This document shows positions 30,739-39,541 of a stretch of DNA of 41,204 nucleotides, in pieces (position 1 is the first letter of the stretch; each line of letters opens with the position of its first letter). The notes beneath the pieces are model-generated. The model searched no databases. It was not told where the DNA came from and saw nothing but the letters and a program-made list of their open reading frames with translations. Position numbers and translations under genes: made by a program. This DNA comes from Pseudomonadota bacterium (GTDB lineage: Bacteria; Bdellovibrionota_C; UBA2361; SZUA-149; DAOLCO01). The stretch spans positions 1 through 41,204 of the forward strand of contig JAIYCX010000038.1 of assembly GCA_027487795.1 (NCBI GenBank), in the 5' to 3' direction.

Positions 30739-31659
30739 GTGGAAAATTCTAAATATCATTCACAAGTCGACTTGCTCTTAAGAGTATTGCCCTTAATTGC
30801 AAAAGAGAAAGATTTTGCACTTAAGGGGGGAACTGCTATCAATCTTTTTATTCGGGATATGCCAAGATACTCGGTAGATATTGATCTTACTTTTCTCCCT
30901 TTACTTTCACGAGAAGAAACCTTTGAGCAGATTTCATCCGCAATAGCTCGGTTAAAGAAAAGCATAGAGTCTTCATTGTCAGGATCAAAGCTAGTAGCGA
31001 AACAAACTGCTGGTACTTTGGGGCCAACTACATTTACGGTTGATCAGAATGGAATACAAATAAAGGTAGAAGTTAACTTTGTTTTGAGGGGTGCTGTCTA
31101 TCCACCAATGAGTTTTGATTTATGTAAAAAGACTCAAGATCAGTTTAATGCTTTTTTAAAATTTAACTGTCTTTCAGTTCCCGATATCTATGGTGGAAAG
31201 ATTTGTGCAGCGTTAGATAGACAACATCCGAGAGATCTATTTGATGTTATGTTACTACTAAAGAGTGAAGGGATAACTGAGGAAATTAGGAAAGCATTTG
31301 TAGTTTACCTAGCTTCACATCCTCGCCCAATGAATGAATTACTTTCACCAAACTTAAAAGATATCAGTGAAGTTTATGATCGAGACTTTGTTGGCATGAC
31401 AACAGAACCCGTAGAACTTGAATCATTGCTGGAAGCAAGAACTCGTCTACTTAATATTCTAAAACAGGATTTAACCCACGATGAAAAAACTTTTATTATA
31501 TCAATTAAAGAGGCCAGCCCAAGGTGGGAACTATTAGGAATTTCAGGTCTTGAAAATCTTCCCGGTATTCAATGGAAGCTTACTAATATTAAAAAGATGG
31601 GCGAAGAGAAAAGACAATTACAGTTAACAAAATTAAAAGAAGCGTTGTCCGTAAATTAA
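30739..31659 (+). CDS. AbiEii-type nucleotidyltransferase toxin (second pair)
   Basis: A 306-residue type IV toxin of the AbiEii family. The motif is LKGGT (28-32) followed by D47-I-D49 (YSVDIDLTF), the nucleotide- and metal-binding signature. Downstream, VPDIYGGKICAALDRQHPRDLFDVMLL is typical of the family. The GTG start follows the antitoxin stop directly. It is diverged from the first AbiEii (18050-18886), so the two are separate acquisitions rather than a recent duplication. The expected effect is tRNA or nucleotide modification that stops growth unless AbiEi is present. Confidence 0.9.
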   Translation: MENSKYHSQVDLLLRVLPLIAKEKDFALKGGTAINLFIRDMPRYSVDIDLTFLPLLSREETFEQISSAIARLKKSIESSLSGSKLVAKQTAGTLGPTTFTVDQNGIQIKVEVNFVLRGAVYPPMSFDLCKKTQDQFNAFLKFNCLSVPDIYGGKICAALDRQHPRDLFDVMLLLKSEGITEEIRKAFVVYLASHPRPMNELLSPNLKDISEVYDRDFVGMTTEPVELESLLEARTRLLNILKQDLTHDEKTFIISIKEASPRWELLGISGLENLPGIQWKLTNIKKMGEEKRQLQLTKLKEALSVN

Positions 31660-31754
31660 GATGCTTAACAACTTAAGTATTGTTTTTTCACTTCTTTTAA
31701 CTATTAAATGTACCTCCTAGGTGTACCACTTAGGTGACCCCATTCCATTAAAGT

Positions 31755-31790
31755 CCTCCTGTTAAACGTTACTCCAACATTTAACGGAGG
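31755..31790 (+). promoter_or_regulatory. Hairpin sequestering a ribosome binding site
   Basis: CCTCC-T-GTTAAA (31755-31766) can pair with TTTAAC-GGAGG (31780-31790). The right arm is the Shine-Dalgarno of the following gene (ATG at 31798). Eleven base pairs with one bulge would hide the GGAGG in the mRNA. This suggests translational control, or a protein-binding site. Confidence 0.6.
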
Positions 31791-31797
31791 TAAATTA

Positions 31798-32040
31798 ATG
31801 GAAAATACAGATTCCAAAACTATTCAAGTATCAGTTGATACAACAACGTTTCAACGACGCGATAAGATTATAACAGTTAAGCTTAAAGCCCCTAAAGATC
31901 ATTTCGCAGTGGGGGAGTTACTTAGTAAATTCAGCAAATTTGAAAGCATCGAATCATTCTTTGAAACTCTAGTGCGTACAGGTGCTGATACCTACCTAGA
32001 GAACGCCCGAAGAGCTATTGCTCGAATTGAAACCAAATAG
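31798..32040 (+). CDS. Small hypothetical protein of the mobilisation region
   Basis: An 80-residue protein, not recognised. The N-terminal half is strand-rich (IQVSVDTTTFQRRDKIITVKLKAP) and the C-terminal half helical (ELLSKFSKFESIESFFETLVRTGADTYLENARRAIARIE). This size and position, just before an oriT-like region and a relaxase, fit a relaxosome accessory protein or a regulator, but there is no motif to prove it. The start is firm: GGAGG lies 7 nt upstream. That GGAGG is in a predicted hairpin, so its synthesis may be controlled. Confidence 0.6.
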   Translation: MENTDSKTIQVSVDTTTFQRRDKIITVKLKAPKDHFAVGELLSKFSKFESIESFFETLVRTGADTYLENARRAIARIETK

Positions 32041-32052
32041 AAATCAATTTTC

Positions 32053-32243
32053 AATAATCAATGTAAGCCCAAATATCTGGGAGGAGGGATGATTTACATT
32101 GATTATTATACAGCAAGATAAACACTTTGGTGCCAAGCAGTTAGTAAGTCCCCAAAGAAACAAGGATAAAAATGAGGCAAGGTGATGAAGGTTGAGGCAG
32201 ATATTGACAAGTCTCCAAAAAAACTAATGAAAACCTGAGGCAA
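32053..32243 (+). other. Probable origin-of-transfer region
   Basis: A perfect 14-bp inverted repeat, AATAATCAATGTAA (32053-32066) and TTACATTGATTATT (32094-32107), is followed by two imperfect 35-bp direct repeats (32146-32180 and 32209-32243, 26 of 35 positions the same) exactly 63 bases apart, each ending in TGAGGCAA. This lies just upstream of the relaxase gene, the usual place for oriT. The nick site cannot be named. Confidence 0.5.
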
Positions 32244-32254
32244 TTAAGAATTAT

Positions 32255-34261
32255 ATGAAAACAAGAAAACCATTAGAACCAATTCTCCCAGGAGTAACAG
32301 ATTTTCGTCCTCGTTTGGCAAGATTTGGGAATGGTTCAGATATCCCAGCATTAGCAGCAATCAAAAAAGCCATAGGCACTAAAACACGAAGATCAAATGC
32401 AAAAGGTGGCTGGAAAGGATCAGGTCGAATAAGACCACAAAGAGGATTTCAACAAAGGGTGGTGGTTAAAGCTCGCGTTGTTAAAATGAATAATTCTTCA
32501 AAAGCCAAAAAAAATCTTAGAGCTCATGTTCAATATTTAGTTCGCTCAGGGGTCTCAAAAGCGGGGGAGTCTCCAAGCTTTTTTAATTCAGATCAAACAA
32601 ATACAAAGAAAGACATTAACGAACAGATAAAAAATTGGGGGGAGGACAAGCATCATTTTCGTTTTATTATTTCCCCTGAAAAGGGACAGGAACTTGATCT
32701 TGAGGAATATACAAGGGAAGTCATTAAAGGATTTGAAAGCGACCTAAATGAAAAGCTAACTTGGTTTGCAACTTGCCATTATAATACGGACGAGCCACAT
32801 GTCCATTTAGTGGTTCGTGGTGTTGGGGAAGACGGAAACACTCTTAGTATTTCAAAAGACTATATACGCCATGGACTTCGGGAGCTTGCGCAGAAAGTAG
32901 CAACTAAGAGTATAGGGGAAAGAAGTGAATTAGATCTTAAAAAGGAGCTTTCTCATAACGTAACAGCTCTTAAGTGGACGAGTTTAGATAGTAGCATTGA
33001 AAAAGAAATGAGCCAGTCTCCTGACTCCAGTATTAGGCTATATAAGGGCATAACTTATCAAACTGAAGTCTCAAAGATCTATAAAGAGTTAAAACTTCAA
33101 AGGCTGCAATTTTTAAATAAACATGATCTATCACTTGAAGTAACACCCGGAGTTTGGAAGTTATCAAGTGATGCCAAGGCAACACTTAATGCCCATGCAA
33201 AGCTTGATAAAGTAAATAAGTTAGTTTCAAAACATCTTGACGGAAGAGAGGCGCTATCTCAACTTGTAGTACATGAGAAGGTTGAGCGAATTCTAGAGCC
33301 TATCAGAGGAGAAGTTCTGGGTGTTGGTTTTCAAGATGGTCATGGAAACAATAAGTACATCATAGTTTCTGGGCTTGATGGACGAAATCATTTTCTTGAG
33401 CCATCAAGGTTTTCAGTTGCAAATGGGACTTCGATCAAAGAAGGCCAATTGGTTAAAGTTTATAGTGAAGAAAAACCTCATTTAGCAGATGTAGTTATAA
33501 AACGTTTTTCTGGGCAGAAGGACGGTATCTTTGATGAAAAACAGTTTCAAGAATATGTACAAACAAGCGTAGGGCAGGGGACTTGGAGGTTACCTCAAGA
33601 CGCCTCTATTGAAGATTATTTAGAGAGATATCGAACGCGTATTAATTCATTAGAAGATACGGGAATAATAAAGTCTGTCGGAGAGAGACGTTTTTCAATA
33701 CCTCATGATATTCATGAACAGGTAGGCTTACTCGATAAGAAGCTAGGTAGAGCCGCCCATGTTACAATAGAAGTTGAGTCGTATTTAACCTTAAAGCAGC
33801 AGGTAAAATATGAAGGTGCAACATGGTTAGATATTCCTAATCAGATTGGAGACGGATCTAAACTTTCAGCCTTAGGAATTAAAATTTCTACTGCTAATCA
33901 GGATAGGCAAGACAACTTTAGCCTTCGGGGAATTTCCAAAGAGAAAAGAACCTATAAGGAATTAGAAGCCTTTGAGCAAAGCAAGCTTAAAGAAACACTT
34001 AAGTTAAAATACGGATCTGAGGTAATTCCCGTTCTCGGTCAGCAATATAATGGAGTCGTTAAAAGATATAAAATATTAGGAACAGGGATTCATGAAGTAA
34101 TCAAAACCAAGGATGGTTTTTTTGTAAGAAAGCTTAAGACTAAGGAATCACTATTACCGATAGGGAGTGCTGTTCAATTTGAACTAACTAGGGGCGGGTC
34201 GAGGGTTAGAAAAATATCTTCTGGTGAGAATGCCAAGAGGACTAAGGGGAAGGGTAGGTAA
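32255..34261 (+). CDS. Relaxase (VirD2/DUF3363-like, MOBP type)
   Basis: A 668-residue conjugative relaxase. The basic N-terminus is followed by the relaxase domain (about 85-235). Tyr94 in AHVQYLVRSGV is a candidate nucleophile, RFIISPEKG (136-144) is motif II-like, and the three-histidine metal motif is H175-YNTDEP-H182-V-H184. The C-terminal part resembles DUF3363 of MOBP proteins. It nicks one strand at oriT and pilots it into the recipient. The oriT-like repeats precede it and the coupling protein follows after 2 bases. No type IV secretion channel genes are in this window, so transfer may need a helper. Confidence 0.88.
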   Translation: MKTRKPLEPILPGVTDFRPRLARFGNGSDIPALAAIKKAIGTKTRRSNAKGGWKGSGRIRPQRGFQQRVVVKARVVKMNNSSKAKKNLRAHVQYLVRSGVSKAGESPSFFNSDQTNTKKDINEQIKNWGEDKHHFRFIISPEKGQELDLEEYTREVIKGFESDLNEKLTWFATCHYNTDEPHVHLVVRGVGEDGNTLSISKDYIRHGLRELAQKVATKSIGERSELDLKKELSHNVTALKWTSLDSSIEKEMSQSPDSSIRLYKGITYQTEVSKIYKELKLQRLQFLNKHDLSLEVTPGVWKLSSDAKATLNAHAKLDKVNKLVSKHLDGREALSQLVVHEKVERILEPIRGEVLGVGFQDGHGNNKYIIVSGLDGRNHFLEPSRFSVANGTSIKEGQLVKVYSEEKPHLADVVIKRFSGQKDGIFDEKQFQEYVQTSVGQGTWRLPQDASIEDYLERYRTRINSLEDTGIIKSVGERRFSIPHDIHEQVGLLDKKLGRAAHVTIEVESYLTLKQQVKYEGATWLDIPNQIGDGSKLSALGIKISTANQDRQDNFSLRGISKEKRTYKELEAFEQSKLKETLKLKYGSEVIPVLGQQYNGVVKRYKILGTGIHEVIKTKDGFFVRKLKTKESLLPIGSAVQFELTRGGSRVRKISSGENAKRTKGKGR

Positions 34262-34263
34262 TA

Positions 34264-36141
34264 GTGAAAAAGAAGATACTACCTTTAGTTGTATTATTTA
34301 GCCTGACAATAATTGGCGGAACTATTGGTGCAACGAATGTTGCTGGTCTTTATGGATTTGACTCAGAACTTGGAGCGCCATTAATAGAAGTCTTATCCTA
34401 TAAATTTTATCCGATTTGGTACTTATATTCATGGCAGGAAATTCTTCCCGAAAGCGTAGTTGCCCTCGGATTAAAGTGGTGTCTTGGTGGAGCACTTAGT
34501 GGATTAGTTTTCGCGATAATTATTTCATTAAGCTTTGTTCCAAAAGAAACAAAAGGCGTATTTGGTAATGCTGCTTGGGCTACATTAAAAGACATTAAGA
34601 AGCTTGGTTTGTTAAATGCCCAAGGTTTATTTCTTGGTAAGCTTCAAGATGGTCGCTATCTACGGCATGAGGGACCACATCATACTTCAGTAATTGCACC
34701 GACTAGATCAGGTAAGGGGGCAGGGATTGTGATTCCTGCTTTATGTACTCATAAAGGTAGTGCAGTGGTTTACGATATTAAGGCAGAGAATTTTCAGAAG
34801 ACTGCTGCAATCAGGTCTCAGTTTTCAGACATCTTTTATTTTAATCCATCTTCTACTGATAGCGCACATTTTAATCCCTTGTTTACTATTAGAAAGGGAA
34901 TTAACGAAGTAAAAGATGCCCAAAACCTTGCCAACATAATTGTAGAACCAGATAGGCCGGGTCAAGTTGACCACTGGGTTAGAACAGGGAATTCTCTTCT
35001 TACAGCGGCAATCTTACATGTTTTATATGCAGGAGAACCATCAGAAAGAAATCTGGGCGGCGTTGCAACTCTTCTATCACGCGCTGATATGGGAGTTGTA
35101 GAAACGCTTCAAGACATGATGGAAACAAAGCACATTAAAGATGAGAATGGAAAACCATTAAGTCCTCACCCGAGTATAGTTTCAGCCGTCAGAGATGTTT
35201 TAAATAAGTCAGCAGATGATAGATCGAGTGTCGTATCAACTGTTATGGGTTATCTCTCAATTTTTAGAGATCCACTTCTTGCAAACTGTACCAGTGATAG
35301 TGATTTTGCAATCGAAGATCTAATGTTAGGGGACAAACCAAAAACTCTTTATTTAGTAGTTTCGGCTAGTGATATTGATCGGGTAAAGCCAGTAACAAGA
35401 ATTATTCTAAATCTTATATGTCGCAGGCTTTGTGAACCTACCGATATGTCACAAATTGAAAAGCGGCATAAACTGTTACTTGCTCTTGATGAGTTTCCAA
35501 CTTTAGGACGGATGGAATTTTTTGAGTCCGCTCTAGCTTTTATTGCAGGCTTTGGACTTAAAGCTCTTCTAGTTTCCCAGTCAATGAATCAGCTAAAGCT
35601 TGCATACGGCGAAAGAAGCTCACTTTTAGATAATACCCATGTAAGAGTATTTTATACTCCAAATACAATTGAGACCGCCGAATACATTTCTAAAACCTTG
35701 GGCGATACCACTATCGACTACCGAACTAAGGGCGAATCAGGTCAAAAAGGGTCTCCTTTTTTCTCCAATAAAAATGAGTCCAGTCATATAAGTAGACGCC
35801 CTCTTCTAACACCACGGGAAGTTATGGAACTTCCACCAAATGAAGCCATTGTATTCGTCGGAGGAGCAAAGCCTATTAAATGTTTTCAAAGCGCTTACTA
35901 CCAAGATGAAAGGTTTTTAGAGATGACTAAAACAGCCCTTGTTGTGAAGCGGGATCAATCCAAACTTTATATCAGCGAATGGGAGGAAGGGGATAGGTTT
36001 CAAGAGGTAAAAAAAGAGGAGGGGCTAGGGCTAATTATAGAATTGAATTCAAAAGAGGATCAACAAATCATAGAAGAGGACTTTGATTTTGACCCTTTAG
36101 AAATAGAAGAGCCCTTGGAGGAAGAAGATGAAGTCGCATAA
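34264..36141 (+). CDS. TraG/VirD4-type coupling ATPase
   Basis: A 625-residue type IV coupling protein. Two N-terminal membrane helices (about 5-25 and 72-92) anchor it. The ATPase domain has Walker A APTRSGKG (145-152) and Walker B LLLALDEFPTLG, plus conserved YDIKAENFQKTAAIRSQ, HFNPL and SQSMNQL segments. It passes the relaxase-DNA complex to the secretion channel. The C-terminus is very acidic. The GTG start lies 2 bases after the relaxase stop, and it overlaps the next gene by 14 bases, so the three form one operon. Confidence 0.93.
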   Translation: MKKKILPLVVLFSLTIIGGTIGATNVAGLYGFDSELGAPLIEVLSYKFYPIWYLYSWQEILPESVVALGLKWCLGGALSGLVFAIIISLSFVPKETKGVFGNAAWATLKDIKKLGLLNAQGLFLGKLQDGRYLRHEGPHHTSVIAPTRSGKGAGIVIPALCTHKGSAVVYDIKAENFQKTAAIRSQFSDIFYFNPSSTDSAHFNPLFTIRKGINEVKDAQNLANIIVEPDRPGQVDHWVRTGNSLLTAAILHVLYAGEPSERNLGGVATLLSRADMGVVETLQDMMETKHIKDENGKPLSPHPSIVSAVRDVLNKSADDRSSVVSTVMGYLSIFRDPLLANCTSDSDFAIEDLMLGDKPKTLYLVVSASDIDRVKPVTRIILNLICRRLCEPTDMSQIEKRHKLLLALDEFPTLGRMEFFESALAFIAGFGLKALLVSQSMNQLKLAYGERSSLLDNTHVRVFYTPNTIETAEYISKTLGDTTIDYRTKGESGQKGSPFFSNKNESSHISRRPLLTPREVMELPPNEAIVFVGGAKPIKCFQSAYYQDERFLEMTKTALVVKRDQSKLYISEWEEGDRFQEVKKEEGLGLIIELNSKEDQQIIEEDFDFDPLEIEEPLEEEDEVA

Positions 36142-36568
36142 GGAACAAATAGTTAGAGTCAATTTTAGAATGCCAAAGGAGCAGCTCAATCGACTTAAGG
36201 AAGTGGCCTTAATTAGAAGGGTGAGTTTAAACAGCTTATTTTTGTCAGCGCTGGAGTTCTATCTAAACGATGGTAGAGAAAAGGGAACTTCTGATCAATA
36301 CATTCTAAAACTTTCACAAAATCAAAAAAATCTAAAAGTAGATGTTGAGATAATTGCAGAAATGCTTTCATTTTTTGTGATGCACTATTTTTGCTACACG
36401 CCTGAACTTCCTGAGAACCAAAAGAAAGCTCTTCTTTTAAGTGGTAAAACACGGCATACCAAGTTTATGGAGCTATTGGTGAAAAGGATACAGACGAAGG
36501 GGAGTTCGTTTGATTCAATAGCCACAGATAAACGCCCTGATCATGATTCAATCAACGATGAAAATTAA
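36128..36568 (+). CDS. Ribbon-helix-helix-like protein of the mobilisation operon
   Basis: A 146-residue protein with an N-terminal segment IVRVNFRMPKEQLNRLKEVALIRRVSLNSLFLSALEFYL (about 8-46), a strand followed by two helices as in ribbon-helix-helix DNA-binding proteins. The middle is hydrophobic (EIIAEMLSFFVMHYFCY) and the tail charged. It overlaps the coupling-protein gene by 14 bases. Likely roles are an operon repressor or a relaxosome accessory factor that binds oriT. The fold assignment is by pattern only. Confidence 0.65.
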   Translation: MKSHKEQIVRVNFRMPKEQLNRLKEVALIRRVSLNSLFLSALEFYLNDGREKGTSDQYILKLSQNQKNLKVDVEIIAEMLSFFVMHYFCYTPELPENQKKALLLSGKTRHTKFMELLVKRIQTKGSSFDSIATDKRPDHDSINDEN

Positions 36569-36678
36569 AGGTAAAAAGAAGCGGAGACGCATAGAAGGTT
36601 GTTAACCCTTTTTCTGCGTTAGTGAGCAAACACCTATCTAAGTGAAAATACAAAGATACCGCAGAAAAAACCATATAT

Positions 36679-36741
36679 AATCAAAAAGCATCTGGAGCTT
36701 TTTGATTATTTTGATTTAAAGACTCATTAAGAAGAGTCTTT
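36679..36741. terminator. Double terminator after the mobilisation operon
   Basis: First hairpin: AATCAAAAAGC (36679-36689) and GCTTTTTGATT (36697-36707), 11 bp. Second: AAAGACTC (36718-36725) and GAGTCTTT (36734-36741), followed by T. The pair lies between the mobilisation operon and a convergent gene and probably serves both. Confidence 0.75.
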
Positions 36742-36767
36742 TCGCCAATCGGCAAATGCTCTAGTTA

Positions 36768-37394
36768 TTATTTCCTCAAAATAACACAAAAGCTGCCAGG
36801 AATAGCATATGGGCACGCGAAGAAATTTATTTCAGGAAGAAATAGACTTTTCAAAATCCAAATGCGCTTGGAGTAGCTCCCTTCGTATCCCAAGGATACA
36901 CAGCTCATCAATTTTGCAAGGTTAAACATATCATTTCTATATGGTCCTTCGTCTACCCCCCAGTAATTATCTAAAGGGTCTGTTACGATGTTGCCAGATT
37001 CGAAGGTTGTGATGATTTTTTCCATAAGCTGACATACAAAGTCAACGTCGCACATACACTCCCGGGCAAATTCCGCCAAAGCAAACTTGTAGCCGATTCC
37101 CTTAATTCGCTTTGTTAAATTTGGGTAGCGAACCAATATCGGATCTAATTCATGCAAACAATGACTCCAGTCCTTTCGCATAAGAATTTCATCTACGATG
37201 GCGGTTTCGTAGTCGACCAGTGTCTGAAGTTCGTCTGGCAGACTTTTCATAAAAACTCGAACATCTTTGAATTCTTTGAATTCTTTTTCGCCACCGAGCT
37301 TCGCAATTAATGTAACAAATACGGCGCTTCTGTTATTGGCATCCAAAATTTCAAGGGTCTTTCTTATTTGGATCTCCAATTCGGTTGTAATCAT
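36768..37394 (-). CDS. Hypothetical protein
   Basis: A 208-residue protein that I do not recognise. It is helical and soluble, with seven cysteines, several in the second half (WSHCLHELD, ARECMCDVDFVCQL, KLMSCVSLG, FFACPYAIPGSFCVIL). The end is hydrophobic. AGAGAG upstream of the ATG is a modest ribosome binding site. It stands alone between the terminators of the mobilisation operon and the 401-base gap upstream. The cysteine content might reflect metal binding but no motif is clear. Confidence 0.55.
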   Translation of the reverse strand: MITTELEIQIRKTLEILDANNRSAVFVTLIAKLGGEKEFKEFKDVRVFMKSLPDELQTLVDYETAIVDEILMRKDWSHCLHELDPILVRYPNLTKRIKGIGYKFALAEFARECMCDVDFVCQLMEKIITTFESGNIVTDPLDNYWGVDEGPYRNDMFNLAKLMSCVSLGYEGSYSKRIWILKSLFLPEINFFACPYAIPGSFCVILRK

Positions 37395-37795
37395 AATTCT
37401 CTCTTTTCAAAGTTAGGAGTTGCTTTTTCGAATGTAAGTTAGCGTTTCTCGCAACTTTATATGAGTTCCGAGAAAAACTAACCTCTAGTGATTGAGCACT
37501 GAATAATGATAACAAGTTAAGACAAAAAACCTTATTCTTCTTAAGGTCTCCGAAGTTTGCATGCTGATGCTGGCAAAACTCGGAACCCTAAAAATGCTTC
37601 TTTTACCCAAATTAAATTTTATAAAGAACGAACTTTTTTCTATTCAAACGGAACGAGGATATTATGATAATATTCATATGCATTGTGACATGGTAAAAGG
37701 TTAAATCCGAAAATTAGTTGAATTTTTTGTGTAACTTATCTTGTTGATATGCAATTATGTAGAAACTTTTTCTACATAATATGAATCAAATTTAA
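37395..37795. other. Intergenic region upstream of the TrmB-like gene
   Basis: No gene is supported in this 401-base stretch. It holds a perfect 12-bp inverted repeat ATTATGTAGAAA (37754-37765)/TTTCTACATAAT (37769-37780) with a 3-nt centre, 15 bases before the TrmB-like ATG, and a looser palindrome (ATTATGATAAT) near 37662. Confidence 0.6.
37754..37780 (+). promoter_or_regulatory. Palindromic operator before the TrmB-like regulator
   Basis: ATTATGTAGAAA-CTT-TTTCTACATAAT. The right arm ends in CATAAT (37775-37780), a possible -10 box 15 nt before the ATG. It suits autorepression by the regulator that follows. Confidence 0.6.
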
Positions 37796-38593
37796 ATGCC
37801 AAATCTTCGAGTAATGACTGATATCCTTACTTATTTCCGTTGCAATGAGACTCAGCAAACAGTGTATTTGACCTGCCTAAAGCAAGGGCGAATGACTGTA
37901 AAAGAGCTGTCTGAAATTACTGGAAATAATCGAGTTACAATACATAGCGCGGTTGAGGAGCTAATTGATAGAGGATTGCTTTACGAAACTTGGTTAAAAA
38001 AGAAGAGATTCGTCCTTGCTGAAGGTCCCGAAGCTTTACAGAAATTATTTGAAATTAAAAAAGCCGAGATGCATTCTGCCGAATTAAATTTGAATCATGC
38101 TATCGGTCTAATTGAAGAAATTACAAAAAGCGCAAAATCTCGATCTCGTCCAACTGTAGAATTCTACGAAGGAGTGGTTGGATTTAGAAAAATGCTTCAA
38201 GATACTCTTCAAAGCAAAGACTTTGTTTATATTGTTGTTGCGGTTGATAAGTTTTCAGAAATTGTAGATACAGAATATTTTCTAGAATACTTTAAGAAAA
38301 GGGCTGCAAAAGGCATTAGAACAAAAGTCGTATATCCCCCGTGTGACTTTGCCTCCCATGTATTTGAACGTCGAAAAGAGTTTAATATGGAAGTACATAT
38401 TCTTCCTCCTGAAATAGTATGGAACTCAGGGATATTTTCTTGGAATGATAACATTGCGCTGATTTCATTTTCCGAACAGCAACAGCTTACCACTACTATT
38501 ATAAAAAATCGGGATATAACTTTCCTATTTCAATCAATTCTTTTTGAAGCTTTGTTAAAACAAGCAAAGTCCATGGTTAGTATAGACAATTGA
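37796..38593 (+). CDS. TrmB-like transcriptional regulator
   Basis: A 265-residue protein. The N-terminal winged helix (about 12-75: TVYLTCLKQGRMTVKELSEITGNNRVTIHSAVEELIDRGLLYE) is followed by a coiled-coil linker (about 80-120) and an alpha/beta domain (about 125-255) with PTVEFYEGVVGFRKMLQDTL and FFSWNDNIALISF-like segments. This is the usual plan of TrmB-family and PadR/TrmB-like regulators, in which the C-terminal domain is PLD-like and binds a ligand. The target genes are unknown; a palindrome lies at its own promoter. MTDIL seven codons on is an alternative start. Confidence 0.8.
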   Translation: MPNLRVMTDILTYFRCNETQQTVYLTCLKQGRMTVKELSEITGNNRVTIHSAVEELIDRGLLYETWLKKKRFVLAEGPEALQKLFEIKKAEMHSAELNLNHAIGLIEEITKSAKSRSRPTVEFYEGVVGFRKMLQDTLQSKDFVYIVVAVDKFSEIVDTEYFLEYFKKRAAKGIRTKVVYPPCDFASHVFERRKEFNMEVHILPPEIVWNSGIFSWNDNIALISFSEQQQLTTTIIKNRDITFLFQSILFEALLKQAKSMVSIDN

Positions 38594-38827
38594 AACTAAT
38601 ATTATACTTTAATGAATCAGCTGCGAGATCTCTAGAAAAAATATTAGACTGGGTAATTACCAAACCCCTCATATTGCCTGAGCAATACCAAAGTAGTACT
38701 ATTCTGTTTTGTGAGAAATATACAATTAATTGAAGACAGTAATAATTTAATTCCGATAACATCCACCAAATTCATTTAAAATAACAAAACTATCTATACT
38801 TTTATATTGTTATTCAGATCCTCCCAG
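38594..38827. other. Intergenic region before IS66
   Basis: No gene is supported here. It ends at the IS66 left inverted repeat. The 8 bases CCTCCCAG (38820-38827) are the left half of the expected 8-bp target duplication. Confidence 0.5.
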
Positions 38828-38911
38828 GTAAGCGGTTCCTAAACGGCGTTATATTCAAGAAGCAAGAAAAGTTCTAAAAGCTCCCCAATGTATTAAGAGA
38901 GGAGACAAAGA

Positions 38912-39205
38912 ATGCATAATATATCACCGTTAAAAGTGCACCGAAGCGAATCAGAATGGCGAGAGTTATATGAGGAGCACCTATCAGCAGGTACCTCGAT
39001 GAGTAGTTTTTGCAAGTCGAAAAGTATAGCTATAAGTAGTTATATTAAGTGGTACCGTAAGTTTTCACCAGTGATTGATACCTCGTCGAAGTTCAAAGAA
39101 TTAGTAAGAGAAAGAGTATCTAAAGATGAAACAAGATTATCAACGAAGAAGCTAGAACTGGAGTTAGATCTTGGTTCGGGGATAGTGTTAAGGATAAGTA
39201 GATGA
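38912..39205 (+). CDS. tnpA: IS66 TnpA accessory protein
   Basis: A 97-residue protein with an HTH-like N-terminal half (ESEWRELYEEHLSAGTSMSSFCKSKSIAISSYIKWYRKF). This is the first gene of IS66 elements and is thought to bind DNA. It overlaps tnpB by 4 bases. AGAGGAG lies upstream of its ATG (38898-38904). All three IS66 proteins are required for transposition in studied members. Confidence 0.88.
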   Translation: MHNISPLKVHRSESEWRELYEEHLSAGTSMSSFCKSKSIAISSYIKWYRKFSPVIDTSSKFKELVRERVSKDETRLSTKKLELELDLGSGIVLRISR

Positions 39206-39498
39206 GCTTACCAAGTCCAGATAAGTTATGGGTATATCACGAGGCAGTAGATCTGAGGAAGTCGTATTTAGGGTTATGTAAGATCCTAGAGCAAGATTTA
39301 AAAAGAGAAGCGCAGAGCGGAGAAGGCTTTGTGTTTATAAACCGGAATAAGCGCTTAGCGAAAGTGCTGTGGTGGGACAGAACGGGATGGTGTTTGTTTT
39401 TAAAGAAGTTATCATCGAGTAGATTTAGAGTGTCGGGTAATCAAGAAGTATTAAGTTTGGAGTTGAGTAAAGTTAGATTTTTCTTTGATGGAATGTGA
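39202..39498 (+). CDS. tnpB: IS66 TnpB (Orf2-like) protein
   Basis: A 98-residue protein of the IS66 Orf2 family: VYHEAVDLRKSYLGLCKIL, VFINRNKRLAKVLWWDRTGWCLFLKKL, and a short C-terminus. It is slightly shorter than the usual 105-120 residues, but the conserved core is complete. Its biochemical role in transposition is not known. It is coupled to tnpA by an ATGA overlap. Confidence 0.9.
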   Translation: MSLPSPDKLWVYHEAVDLRKSYLGLCKILEQDLKREAQSGEGFVFINRNKRLAKVLWWDRTGWCLFLKKLSSSRFRVSGNQEVLSLELSKVRFFFDGM

Positions 39499-39541
39499 AT
39501 AAAAGGTAGATAAAATAAGGGTTCTGTGATATGTAGTAAAC

